Positions 1-7,499 of a stretch of DNA of 17,548 bases are shown here, one piece after another. Each line of letters begins with the position of its first letter. The first letter of the stretch is position 1. The notes under the pieces are model-generated. The model saw only the letters and a list, made by a program, of their open reading frames with translations, made no database searches and was not told the DNA's origin. The DNA is from Ilumatobacteraceae bacterium (GTDB taxonomy: Bacteria; Actinomycetota; Acidimicrobiia; Acidimicrobiales; Ilumatobacteraceae): positions 1-17,548 of the forward strand of contig JALQWV010000194.1 in NCBI GenBank assembly GCA_023263465.1, read 5' to 3'. The translations under genes and the position numbers were made by a program.

Positions 1-17
1 GATAAACACGGCAAGAT

Positions 18-42
18 AGAACCAGGATCTAATCATGGTTCT
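18..42 (-). terminator. Possible weak terminator hairpin after the Fur-family gene
   Basis: The sequence holds an inverted repeat: AGAACCA at 18-24 and TGGTTCT at 36-42, with an 11-base loop. It overlaps the stop codon of the regulator (41-43). No real T-run follows on the minus strand, so an intrinsic terminator is only possible. The repeat could equally be an mRNA 3'-end stabiliser or chance. Bases 1-17 show nothing else I can name. Confidence 0.25.
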
Positions 43-514
43 AATTTTGATAAACGTGTGTAAAAGTTTTGTTAAGTGGAGACTTTCCGGCCTTTGCGCG
101 ACTTTTTTCGCATGATGAACACACGCCCTGAAACACCACGCCAACTTCGTTAATTACGAAATCTTCAGCACCCGATGGGTGTAGGGCTGCGGCTCCACTG
201 ACCTGCACATCCCGAATGTGTCCGCAATCACTGCAGACCACATGATGATGATCGTCAAGATTCGGGTCGAATCGAGTTGGGCCACCACCAATATCAATGA
301 ATTGCAACTCACCCATCTCAGCCAATTCATTCAGCGTCTGGTAGACGGTGCGCAATGAAATACCCGGCATCTGAGCCGAAGCTTCAGCGAAAAGCGCTTC
401 GGCCGTCGGATGTTGATCGTTTTCATGCATCAACTGAAACAACAGTTGACGCTGTGGAGTGACCTTGCGACCGTGGCTGCGATAGAGAGCAGCAAGTGCT
501 GTGGGTGATTGCAT
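41..514 (-). CDS. Fur-family metalloregulator, PerR-like ligand set
   Basis: This is a DNA-binding, metal-dependent repressor of the Fur/PerR/Zur family, 157 residues from the ATG at 514. The N-terminal winged helix spans about residues 15-75, with the recognition helix around LRTVYQTLNELAEMG (54-68). The dimerisation domain carries HHH (89-91) and two CxxC pairs, C94/C97 and C132/C135, which form the structural zinc site. Aligned by hand to B. subtilis PerR, the regulatory ligands H37, D85, H91, H93 and D104 become H35, D83, H89, H91 and D102, all with matching spacing. Fur proteins usually have Glu at the last position, so a peroxide or Fe/Mn sensor is favoured over an iron-uptake Fur. An in-frame extension upstream to 604 is not family-like and was left out. 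A TATTCT hexamer (522-527, minus) lies 7 bases before the ATG and no good SD is visible, so the mRNA may be leaderless. The gene is divergent from glpD, and paired TTGCAA sites upstream suggest autoregulation. Family is certain; the sensed signal is inferred. Confidence 0.9.
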   Translation of the reverse strand: MQSPTALAALYRSHGRKVTPQRQLLFQLMHENDQHPTAEALFAEASAQMPGISLRTVYQTLNELAEMGELQFIDIGGGPTRFDPNLDDHHHVVCSDCGHIRDVQVSGAAALHPSGAEDFVINEVGVVFQGVCSSCEKSRAKAGKSPLNKTFTHVYQN

Positions 515-544
515 GCGGAGCAGAATAAAGCCCCGTAGATCTAA

Positions 545-581
545 TTTGCAATTTGTGCTAACAAGAAATCTTTGCAAATTG
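545..581. promoter_or_regulatory. Candidate operator: paired TTTGCAAT / TTTGCAAA sites
   Basis: Two near-identical 11-mers, TTTGCAATTTG (545-555) and TTTGCAAATTG (571-581), match at 10 of 11 positions and lie 26 bp apart centre to centre. Each holds the palindromic core TTGCAA. The distal copy holds the perfect palindrome TTTGCAAA (571-578). On the minus strand the proximal core (546-551) sits 18 bases from TATTCT (522-527), where a -35 of the regulator promoter would be. The natural inference is an autoregulatory Fur-family site; the protein-site match is not shown by sequence alone. Confidence 0.45.
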
Positions 582-631
582 TAAAAACGACGATTGAGGC
601 GCAAAATGGCTCAATCAAGGGACACGCCGTT

Positions 632-637
632 TAGGCT
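632..637 (+). promoter_or_regulatory. -10 element of a leaderless glpD promoter
   Basis: TAGGCT lies exactly 6 bases before the GTG start at 644. There is no SD at a useful distance: the nearest purine run, AAGGGA at 617-622, is over 20 bases away. The -35 region is not conserved. The spacing equals that seen at four other places in the window, including rnpB. Confidence 0.6.
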
Positions 638-643
638 GTCGTC

Positions 644-2308
644 GTGAATTTCGACCGTAAGGCCAATATTGAACGCCTCAAAAGCGAGCAATTCGACGTC
701 TTGGTAATCGGTGGGGGTATCACTGGGGTCGGTGTGGCCCTAGATGCCGCATCGCGAGGTCTTCGAACCGCTCTCGTCGAGAAGGATGACTTTTCGTCCG
801 GTACCTCTTCAAAGAGCAGCAAGCTGATCCACGGCGGTCTGCGTTACCTGCAGCAAGGCGAAATCGGATTGGTCTACGAAGCATTGCACGAGCGCCAGCG
901 TTTGCGAAAGAACGCACCTCATTTAGTTCAGATGCTCCCATTCATGATTCCGATCCTCACAAAAGATGGTGTGGTGTCAAGAAAGATTGCTCGCGCGTTG
1001 GGTAGTGCTTTGTGGATGTATGACCTCACCGGTGGATGGCGTATCGGAAAGTTCCACCGTCGATTGAAGGCCAAGGCTGCACACAACCACTTACCCACCA
1101 TGCCATTTGAAAAACTTGCAAGTGCTTACCTGTATTACGACGCGGCGGCCGATGACTCGCGCCTGTGTGTCACGGTTGCTCGAACTGCCGTTCAATACGG
1201 AGCGGCGATCGCAAACCAATGTGCAGTGACCAAGATTGTGCATGATGAATCTGGCGTGGCTCGCGGAGCACTGGTTCAGCCAACAAATGGTGAACCATTC
1301 ACCATTCGCGCAACCACTGTGGTGAATGCTGCTGGAGTTTGGGCAGACAGTGTTCGGCAAGCCGATGAGGGGAACAACCCTCACAGCATTCGGCCTGCAA
1401 AGGGAATTCACATTACGGTTCCTTGGAAGAAGGTGCGCAACGACATTGCAATTGTGATTCCTGTGCGTCGAGACAAGCGCAGTTTGTTTGTCGTGCCATG
1501 GATTTCAAACGGTGACGGCACATATCAGTACACCTACATTGGAACCACTGATACAGATTTCGCTGGTGGTGTCAACGAATCACAAACCAGTGCTGAAGAC
1601 ATTGATTATGTATTGGAAGCGCTTAATCAATCCATCACCACCAATGTGACCGTTGACGATGTAACAGCTGTCTGGTCTGGACTTCGACCGCTCGTGCGCA
1701 ACGAAGACGGTTCAACAGCAAAAGGCAAGACTGCGGACTTGTCGCGTAAGCACAAAGTGAAAGTGTCACCTTCCGGCGTCATTTCAATTATGGGTGGCAA
1801 GCTCACCACGTATCGCAAGATGTCGGAACACACAGTTGACGAAGTGGTGAAGCACACTGGCAAAGCAAAGAAATGCAAAACAAAGAATTTGCAACTCATA
1901 GGCGCTAAAGGGTTTAAGTCGTCAATGTTGAGTGGTGCAGATGCGCACTTGGCAGAACGTTTTGGTAGCGAACTGAGCACAGTAAAGGAACTGATTTCGC
2001 AAGACCCATCACTGGGCGAACCGCTCATTACTGGACTTCCCTATGTGCGCGCCGAAGCGGTTTTTGCCTGTCGTTATGAAATGGCGCTCACTCTTGACGA
2101 TGTCTTGTCGCGTCGCACTCGCGCACGCATTATCAATCGCCGTGCAACCCTTGCCAGCGCTCGCAAAGTGGCAGAACTGATGGCGACCGAACTGCAGTGG
2201 GACTCTGCCGAGATCGACCGCCAAGTAGCCAGTTTCGTTGATTCCTGTTCACGTGAAGAAGCAGCAGGAAGGGTGAGCGAAGCCGAATTCTTGGCATCTG
2301 TTCAGTAG
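644..2308 (+). CDS. glpD: Aerobic glycerol-3-phosphate dehydrogenase
   Basis: FAD enzyme that oxidises sn-glycerol 3-phosphate to dihydroxyacetone phosphate and hands electrons to membrane quinone. It has 554 residues, normal for GlpD. The dinucleotide-binding Rossmann motif GGGITG is at residues 23-28, followed by the acidic end of beta-2 (VEKDDF, 45-50). The family signature SSKLIHGGLRYLQ is at 58-70. A later glycine-rich stretch, MGGKLTTYR, closes the FAD domain, and the C-terminal part matches the GlpD helical cap domain. The GTG at 644 is chosen because the Rossmann fold starts right after it and a -10 hexamer sits 6 bases upstream. It is followed after 16 bp by an AGPS-like flavoprotein and then a FGGY kinase, forming a glycerol/polyol-phosphate module. 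It is divergent from the PerR-like regulator, so redox or metal control is possible. Nothing looks broken. Confidence 0.95.
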   Translation: MNFDRKANIERLKSEQFDVLVIGGGITGVGVALDAASRGLRTALVEKDDFSSGTSSKSSKLIHGGLRYLQQGEIGLVYEALHERQRLRKNAPHLVQMLPFMIPILTKDGVVSRKIARALGSALWMYDLTGGWRIGKFHRRLKAKAAHNHLPTMPFEKLASAYLYYDAAADDSRLCVTVARTAVQYGAAIANQCAVTKIVHDESGVARGALVQPTNGEPFTIRATTVVNAAGVWADSVRQADEGNNPHSIRPAKGIHITVPWKKVRNDIAIVIPVRRDKRSLFVVPWISNGDGTYQYTYIGTTDTDFAGGVNESQTSAEDIDYVLEALNQSITTNVTVDDVTAVWSGLRPLVRNEDGSTAKGKTADLSRKHKVKVSPSGVISIMGGKLTTYRKMSEHTVDEVVKHTGKAKKCKTKNLQLIGAKGFKSSMLSGADAHLAERFGSELSTVKELISQDPSLGEPLITGLPYVRAEAVFACRYEMALTLDDVLSRRTRARIINRRATLASARKVAELMATELQWDSAEIDRQVASFVDSCSREEAAGRVSEAEFLASVQ

Positions 2309-2318
2309 TCCGTAATCT
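2291..2318 (+). promoter_or_regulatory. Internal promoter for the FAD-oxidase gene (-35 TTGGCA, -10 TAATCT)
   Basis: TTGGCA (2291-2296), a 16-base spacer, then TAATCT (2313-2318) ends 6 bases before the ATG at 2325. The -35 lies within the last codons of glpD. This is the best two-part promoter match among the leaderless set. It would let the flavoprotein and kinase be made independently of glpD. Confidence 0.6.
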
Positions 2319-2324
2319 TTTGGC

Positions 2325-3818
2325 ATGACCCAGCCAACCGAACCAATTGAGTTCGCGGTTGCCGCTGACGAAATTTCTGAGCGCTTTTCTTCTGGCTCAA
2401 CACTTTCTCCTGCAGTATTGGAAGAGTTACGCACGATTTGCACAACCACTAGTGATTCTCAATCTCTTGCAGAACACGGACGCGACTGGTGGCCACTTGC
2501 AATGCACTGGGCACTGCAAGGCAAAACACCCCGCAAACCCGGTGCTGTGTGCACACCGCATACCACCGATCACGTTGCGGCGATAGTTCACGTATGCAAT
2601 ACCTACGATCTGCCCCTCACCGTTGCTGGTGGTAGAAGCGGCGTGTGTGGCTCGGCCGTTCCGCTGTATGGCGGAGTTGTTCTGGATGTCACTGCAATGC
2701 AGGGAATCGTTTCGGTAGATCAGGTTTCAGGAATTGTTGAGGTTCTGCCTGGAACATTTGGCCCAGACTTCGAAAACGAATTGCAATCAAAGTACGCACT
2801 TACCGTCGGTCATTTTCCGCAATCGTTTGACATTTCAACAGTTGGTGGCTGGGTTGCATGCAGGGGCGCTGGTCAATACTCAACGCGCTACGGAAAAATT
2901 GAAGACATGGTGGTTGGTCTAGAAGTTGTGCTTGCCAATGGCGATGTGGTGCGCACTGGTGGCGCACCTGCTGCAGCAATTGGACCTGATCTCACTTCGC
3001 TGTTCGTTGGCAGTGAAGGGACGCTTGGCGTCATTACCAAGGTGTGGCTACGTGCTCACCCCGTTGCGCATTTCCAAGCGCGCGCTTCGTATGTCTTTCC
3101 ATCCTTCATTGATGGTGTCAATGCTTGTCGCGATTCGGTGCGTAACGGCGCCACACCAGCGGTGCTGCGGTTGTACGACGAAATTGAAAGCAAGCGTTCG
3201 CATGGACGTGATGGAACGCAATGCACCTTGCTCGTTCTTGACGAGGGCGACGAGCGCTTGGTGAAAGCAACGCTTGACATCGTGCGCGAGTCGGCAATTC
3301 GAAATCGCGGAAAAGTTGGCGACATTGAGCTGGTTGAAAAATGGCTGCATCATCGAAACGACACCAGTGGTCTGCAAGCACTCACTCGCAAGGGATACAT
3401 CGTGGACACCATGGAAGTATCAGCGCCGTGGTCAAAACTGGAATCCATCTTTCATGGAGTTCGTTCCGCATTCATGTCTGCGCCGGGAGCACGCTCCGCG
3501 TCATGCCACCTATCCCACAGTTATCTCGATGGCGCATGTTTGTACTTCACCTTTGCAGGTGACAAAACCGAGGCTATTGAGGATCACTACATCGCCATGT
3601 GGAACGCGGGTCAACGCGAGGCGATCAAACTAGGAGCGAGTGTTTCTCACCACCATGGCATTGGCATTAACCGCGCTCGCTTCATGCAGGAATCTCTTGG
3701 CAATGCGATGCAACTACTTCAGGGGCTAAAGAACACGCTGGATCCGAAGGATCTGTTGAACCCAGGAAAGATTGGTCTCACGTCACGACGTAACAACAGC
3801 AAGCCGGTCTGGCCATGA
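2325..3818 (+). CDS. FAD-linked oxidase, alkyl-DHAP-synthase (AGPS)-like
   Basis: Flavoprotein of the VAO/PCMH fold, 497 residues. The FAD-binding N-terminal half includes TPHTTDHVAAIV (78-89), the pyrophosphate-binding loop GGRSGVCGSAVP (102-113), DISTVGGWVA (169-178) and QYSTRYGKIEDMV (184-196). The substrate-binding C-terminal half keeps two features of alkylglycerone-phosphate synthase: a Tyr in SYLDGACLYF (about residue 400) and the triple His HHHGIG (442-447). Both are known to matter for catalysis in AGPS, which swaps an acyl chain of acyl-DHAP for a fatty alcohol in ether-lipid synthesis. Actinobacteria carry such proteins, but many have no proven function, so simple oxidation of a polyol or hydroxy acid is the alternative. 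The gene is 16 bp after glpD, whose product is DHAP, and overlaps the kinase by ATGA. It has its own likely promoter and no clear SD. Confidence 0.85.
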   Translation: MTQPTEPIEFAVAADEISERFSSGSTLSPAVLEELRTICTTTSDSQSLAEHGRDWWPLAMHWALQGKTPRKPGAVCTPHTTDHVAAIVHVCNTYDLPLTVAGGRSGVCGSAVPLYGGVVLDVTAMQGIVSVDQVSGIVEVLPGTFGPDFENELQSKYALTVGHFPQSFDISTVGGWVACRGAGQYSTRYGKIEDMVVGLEVVLANGDVVRTGGAPAAAIGPDLTSLFVGSEGTLGVITKVWLRAHPVAHFQARASYVFPSFIDGVNACRDSVRNGATPAVLRLYDEIESKRSHGRDGTQCTLLVLDEGDERLVKATLDIVRESAIRNRGKVGDIELVEKWLHHRNDTSGLQALTRKGYIVDTMEVSAPWSKLESIFHGVRSAFMSAPGARSASCHLSHSYLDGACLYFTFAGDKTEAIEDHYIAMWNAGQREAIKLGASVSHHHGIGINRARFMQESLGNAMQLLQGLKNTLDPKDLLNPGKIGLTSRRNNSKPVWP

Positions 3819-5260
3819 GTGTCCTCGTTATTGATGTCGGCACTACTGGTCTTCGCGCAGCAGTCGTGCGCAACGATGGAACCGTTGCGCACTTGAACTA
3901 TGAATTGTGCTCACCCACTTCCCCATTTGCGGGTTTGGTGGAGTTTGATGCACTTGCCATGCGCGATGCCGTGTTGCGAGTTGCTCGCAAAGCACTGGCT
4001 ACAGCCGGCAAGGTTGATGCGGTTGGGATCACAACACAACGTGCATCGACCGTGGTGTGGGACGCCAACACAGGTTTGCCAATCGGCCCTTCGCTTTCCT
4101 GGCAGGACTTGCGCACAGTCGGCGAATGCATCACGGCGAAAATTGAACACAATCTGACACTTGCGCCAAACCAAACCGCAACGAAGGCCTCGTGGATGTT
4201 GAAGAACTACCCGATACCTGCCGGCGCCATCATTCGAATAGGCACTGTTGACACCTGGATTGCTTCTGTGTTGTCGAACGGCACCCTTCACGTGACCGAT
4301 CATTCCAATGCGGCAGTAACGGGATTACTCGATCCACTTACTCAGACGTGGTCGCAACGGTCATTGTCGCTCATGGGCATTGACGAATCAATGTTGCCAA
4401 CCGTTGTGACGTCGAGTGGCGTCATTGGCAACGCAACAGCACTCGACGGTGCACCACCAATTGCAAGCTTGATCGGAGATCAGCAGGGATCACTCATTGG
4501 TCAAGGCTGCATTGAACCCGGTAAAACAAAAATTACGTTCGGCACGGGTGGCATGCTTGATATTTTCACTGGCTCCACCGCTCCAACTTCTGCACAGCGC
4601 AGCACAGGTGGAACGTTTCCAATCATTGCCTATAGCGATGCACAATCTATGAATTGGGGCGCAGAGGCAATTATGTTGTCGGCCGGAACAAACATTGACT
4701 GGCTGTGCAACGACATGCAACTCATTGACACACCAGAGCAAAGCCATGACGTCGCTTCACAATGTGAAACAACGGAAGGTGTTGTATATGTTCCAGCACT
4801 GCTTGGTCTTGGCACACCACGTTGGGACTACGGTGCACGCGGTTCGTTGTTTGGCATTACTCGTGGAACTTCTCGCAGTCACGTCGTTCGATCTGTTCTT
4901 GAAGGAATCGCACATCGCGGAACTGATCTGATCGAGGCCGCCGAAACCGATTCGGGGCTCACCACCTCATCGGTGCGCATCGACGGCGGAATGAGCAAGA
5001 ACCCCACATTCGTTCAAGCGCTCGCCAATGCATCTCAGCGCACCGTCGAAGTGTCTCCCGTCACCGAAGCAACCACGCTTGGAGCCGCGTTTCTCGCGGG
5101 GGTGGCGGTGGGAACCTGGAATTCCCTGTCGGATGCGGTGAGTACGTGGGCCCCAGCCGTAGTTGTGGCGCCAACTAGGGCTTTGGACCGCGCACAATGG
5201 AACGAGGCAGTGAATCGAGCGTCGGGTTGGATACCCGAGTTATCGGCTCTTGACTTCTAG
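3815..5260 (+). CDS. FGGY-family carbohydrate kinase, GlpK-like
   Basis: Cytoplasmic sugar or polyol kinase of the ASKHA/FGGY fold, 481 residues against about 500 for GlpK. The phosphate-1 loop is VIDVGTTGLRA (5-15). GITTQRASTVVW (71-82), LSWQDLRT (94-101), GTVDTW (143-148), GDQQGSL (221-227), FGTGG (242-246) and the C-terminal RIDGGMSKNPTF all line up with glycerol kinase. By hand alignment, two of the glycerol contacts of E. coli GlpK (R83, E84, Y135, D245) are conserved: R76 and D222. E84 is replaced by A77 and Y135 by N119. A kinase for another polyol or sugar is therefore quite possible. The start overlaps the preceding stop (ATGA), meaning translational coupling with the flavoprotein. 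Family is sure, substrate is not. Confidence 0.88.
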   Translation: MSVLVIDVGTTGLRAAVVRNDGTVAHLNYELCSPTSPFAGLVEFDALAMRDAVLRVARKALATAGKVDAVGITTQRASTVVWDANTGLPIGPSLSWQDLRTVGECITAKIEHNLTLAPNQTATKASWMLKNYPIPAGAIIRIGTVDTWIASVLSNGTLHVTDHSNAAVTGLLDPLTQTWSQRSLSLMGIDESMLPTVVTSSGVIGNATALDGAPPIASLIGDQQGSLIGQGCIEPGKTKITFGTGGMLDIFTGSTAPTSAQRSTGGTFPIIAYSDAQSMNWGAEAIMLSAGTNIDWLCNDMQLIDTPEQSHDVASQCETTEGVVYVPALLGLGTPRWDYGARGSLFGITRGTSRSHVVRSVLEGIAHRGTDLIEAAETDSGLTTSSVRIDGGMSKNPTFVQALANASQRTVEVSPVTEATTLGAAFLAGVAVGTWNSLSDAVSTWAPAVVVAPTRALDRAQWNEAVNRASGWIPELSALDF

Positions 5261-5282
5261 ATTGTTAGCGCCCCATTAGGGC
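5258..5282 (+). promoter_or_regulatory. Possible promoter and 5' hairpin before the ferritin-like pair
   Basis: TAGATT (5258-5263) would, with the 6-base rule seen elsewhere here, start RNA at 5270. That is exactly the first base of a small hairpin, GCCC-CATTA-GGGC (5270-5282). There is no convincing -35 at the right distance, and TTGACT (5250-5255) is too close. The hairpin has no following T-run, so it is not a good terminator for the kinase gene. This is a tentative reading. Confidence 0.25.
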
Positions 5283-5299
5283 AGAATTTGCCAGTACTT

Positions 5300-5307
5300 G
5301 GAAAGGA
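5300..5307 (+). promoter_or_regulatory. Ribosome binding site fixing the GTG start at 5316
   Basis: GGAAAGGA lies 8 bases before GTG at 5316. It decides against the in-frame TTG at 5298, which lies upstream of this site. Confidence 0.75.
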
Positions 5308-5315
5308 CCAATCAC

Positions 5316-5864
5316 GTGACCACCGCGCAAGCACGCTTACCGCGCAGCACGCCACCAGCACAACCAACAGAAGCCGACAAGCAACTGTTGTTGTTTACAC
5401 AAGGTGTTGAACTAGCCGCACGCGACCTCTACAAGAAGGCTCTTGAATCTGCCAAGTACTCAGATGACGAACTTGCAATGCTGACCATGTTTGGCGAGCA
5501 CCACAACACCTATGCGCAGGCCATGAATGGTCTCATAGGCAAGGTTGCAACAAATAAGCGCAACGATGCTTTGTACGCAACTCATGTTGGTCAACTTGCT
5601 TCAGCCCAGTCGGCATACGCGGCACTGCAATCGCTGGAAAATACCGTTGCTGCGACGAATACCGACATTCTCGGTCAATTGCTCGGTACAGATGGAGCAC
5701 GAATTCTTGCTTCAATTATCACGGTCGAAGCACGTATGGCTGCAGTATTCGGAACGCTTCCTGCTCTCAGCCTGACCTCTGCTCTAAATTCAAGCGCTAA
5801 CTCACTTGCACCAAAAATTGCTCAAGCACCTGAAGCATCGACAGAAACAACGGTGGCACCATGA
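5316..5864 (+). CDS. Ferritin-like domain protein without signal peptide
   Basis: Helical protein of 182 residues from GTG 5316. After a Pro-rich, charged N-terminus, a ferritin-like four-helix bundle runs from about residue 20 to 150. Likely helix landmarks are VELAARDLY (E32), FGEHHNTY (E61, H62, H63), SLENTVAATN (E108) and TVEARMAAVF (E138). In canonical members the last motif reads ExxH. Here the His is Met (M141), so the di-metal site, if any, is altered. The Ala/Ser/Thr-rich tail of about 30 residues looks disordered. There is no signal peptide or lipobox, so it is probably cytoplasmic. The end overlaps the next gene by ATGA, and that gene encodes a second, exported ferritin-like protein. 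The two are probably made and perhaps used together. Function is unknown; metal storage or redox protection is only inferred from the fold. Confidence 0.75.
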   Translation: MTTAQARLPRSTPPAQPTEADKQLLLFTQGVELAARDLYKKALESAKYSDDELAMLTMFGEHHNTYAQAMNGLIGKVATNKRNDALYATHVGQLASAQSAYAALQSLENTVAATNTDILGQLLGTDGARILASIITVEARMAAVFGTLPALSLTSALNSSANSLAPKIAQAPEASTETTVAP

Positions 5865-6664
5865 ACAACATTTCACGTCGTGATGCACTCCGTGTTGGAG
5901 GGCTTTCTGTGTTCGGTGCAGCGTTTCTTGCAGCATGCGGAAAGCAATCTGGTGTAGTCGAGAGTTCAAATATTTTGAGTGAAGGTGTAATAACGCCAAC
6001 CACCGCTCTCCCAGAGGGAATTGTCACCGACGTAGTACTTCTACGCACGGCAGCATCACTTGAGTACAACGCAATTGATGCTTACAATTCAGTTCTTGAA
6101 GGCGGTCTCCTCACTGGCGATTACGCGAAGTTGACAGATGCAGTAAAACGATTCCGCGACGATCACCAAGCGCATGCCGATGCAGTGAACCAATTAGTTG
6201 TGGCTTCGGGAGGCAAAGCCCACACCTGTGCAAATGCTCGAATTGACACGCTCTACATTCAGCCTGCGATTGCGTTGATTACCGCCAAGGACAATCCAGA
6301 CACCAGCAAGGACGGTGTCGCACTCGCTCACGCTTTGGAAAACCTCGCAACGCAGACCTACCAGGGAGTTGTTGCTTCGCTGACAGCGCCAAGTCTTCGT
6401 GCAGATGCAATTCGCATTGCTCAAGATGAAGCGCGACACGCTGTTGTATTGGCGCAGGTTCTCAACAGTGGATACGCATCCGTTGGTCCAACAACCAATG
6501 AAGCCACAGGCAAGCCGAACATTGCATCGGTACCTTCCGCTTATGGTTCCCTCTCCACCGTTCTGTTGCAAGTTGGCACACCTACTGCAGATGGCGTTAA
6601 AACGTCATTGTCGCTTGAAACACCAAGCCTTAATGGCCTGATCTACGACTTCGTCGACTGCTAG
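5861..6664 (+). CDS. Tat-exported ferritin-like lipoprotein
   Basis: Protein of 267 residues with a twin-arginine signal (SRRDALRVGG, R6-R7), a hydrophobic stretch and a lipobox LAAC with Cys26. It is therefore predicted to be folded before export and anchored to the outer face of the membrane. Residues about 57-205 form a ferritin-like bundle with plausible metal ligands: E68 (SLEYNAIDAY), D101/H102/H105 (RDDHQAHAD), E160 (ENLATQTY) and E190/H193 (DEARHAVV). The C-terminal 60 residues are Ser/Thr/Gly-rich and of unknown role. Tat use fits a protein loaded with cofactor in the cytoplasm. It is coupled by an ATGA overlap to the signal-less paralogue upstream and followed directly by rnpB. No enzyme activity can be assigned. 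Confidence 0.8.
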   Translation: MNNISRRDALRVGGLSVFGAAFLAACGKQSGVVESSNILSEGVITPTTALPEGIVTDVVLLRTAASLEYNAIDAYNSVLEGGLLTGDYAKLTDAVKRFRDDHQAHADAVNQLVVASGGKAHTCANARIDTLYIQPAIALITAKDNPDTSKDGVALAHALENLATQTYQGVVASLTAPSLRADAIRIAQDEARHAVVLAQVLNSGYASVGPTTNEATGKPNIASVPSAYGSLSTVLLQVGTPTADGVKTSLSLETPSLNGLIYDFVDC

Positions 6665-6675
6665 TAACTCACCCG

Positions 6676-6681
6676 TACACT
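6676..6681 (+). promoter_or_regulatory. -10 element of the rnpB promoter
   Basis: TACACT lies exactly 6 bases before G6688, the first base of the P1 stem of RNase P RNA. A weak -35, TCGACT (6654-6659), lies 16 bases upstream inside the end of the preceding gene. Because the RNA 5' end is set by secondary structure, this calibrates the -10 to +1 distance for the organism. Confidence 0.6.
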
Positions 6682-6687
6682 TACCTC

Positions 6688-7057
<370 letters not shown>

Positions 7058-7062
7058 TTTTT
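7058..7062 (+). terminator. T-run after rnpB P1
   Basis: TTTTT begins 2 bases after the 3' strand of P1. I find no local hairpin just upstream; only the long-range P1 helix precedes the T-run. Termination may use P1 itself or occur elsewhere with later trimming. The run lies only 3-7 bases from the stop of the convergent gene. Confidence 0.35.
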
Positions 7063-7064
7063 GA

Positions 7065-7493
7065 TTACGTACTTTCCTGTATTTGCCTACGAGTCCACAA
7101 GATGAGTAGTGCTCCGATAATTTCCAGTGGGATGTTGACGAGCCCACGATCAAACACTGGTAATGAGTAATCACCAAACTGCAACCCTGAAATTGGCCAC
7201 CAAAACATCTTGGTATTCGTAAACGCGCCATCAAACACCAGGTGAAGAAACATACCAATGACGACCGCGAGCATTTCGCTCCGGGACTTCTTGCGCCCAT
7301 ACGTAACCAACATGACGACAACCATGATTGCCACCATGGTGACCAGACTGTGGAGCGGTCCCGCATGACCGAGAAATATTTCAATTGCATCGGGAGCAAG
7401 CGCACCTGCAACAACTAGTCGGTACGCAAATTGTTTATCGTGGAATACGAACCAAATGGTTGCAATGGATGTACCGATGAACCACAAGATCAT
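7065..7493 (-). CDS. YdjM-like integral membrane protein (metal-dependent hydrolase family)
   Basis: Small membrane protein of 142 residues with about four hydrophobic segments. Its pattern of D35 (LAPDAIE), H43 and H48 (GHAGPLHSL) and H84xxxD88 (HLVFDG) followed by a WWPISG loop recalls the YdjM/LexA-regulated membrane hydrolase family, which keeps such polar residues near membrane segments. No enzymatic activity is established for most members. It is the last gene of a three-gene minus-strand operon, starting 6 bases after the zinc-ribbon gene's stop. The SD is weak (AGGTTG). The stop is 3 bases from the T-run of rnpB, so read-through would give antisense to RNase P RNA. Confidence 0.7.
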   Translation of the reverse strand: MILWFIGTSIATIWFVFHDKQFAYRLVVAGALAPDAIEIFLGHAGPLHSLVTMVAIMVVVMLVTYGRKKSRSEMLAVVIGMFLHLVFDGAFTNTKMFWWPISGLQFGDYSLPVFDRGLVNIPLEIIGALLILWTRRQIQEST

Positions 7494-7499
7494 GACAAC

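Noticed and set aside
515..604. N-terminal extension of the Fur-family protein to an ATG at 604
   Set aside because: The added 30 residues are not family-like, the stretch holds the likely operator and promoter, and the ATG at 514 gives the normal length.
5270..5282. GCCC-CATTA-GGGC as a terminator for the kinase gene
   Set aside because: The stem is only 4 bp with no T-run. It is kept only as a possible 5' hairpin of the next transcript.
5298..5315. Upstream TTG start for the first ferritin-like gene
   Set aside because: It lies before the GGAAAGGA ribosome site at 5300-5307, which is placed for GTG 5316.
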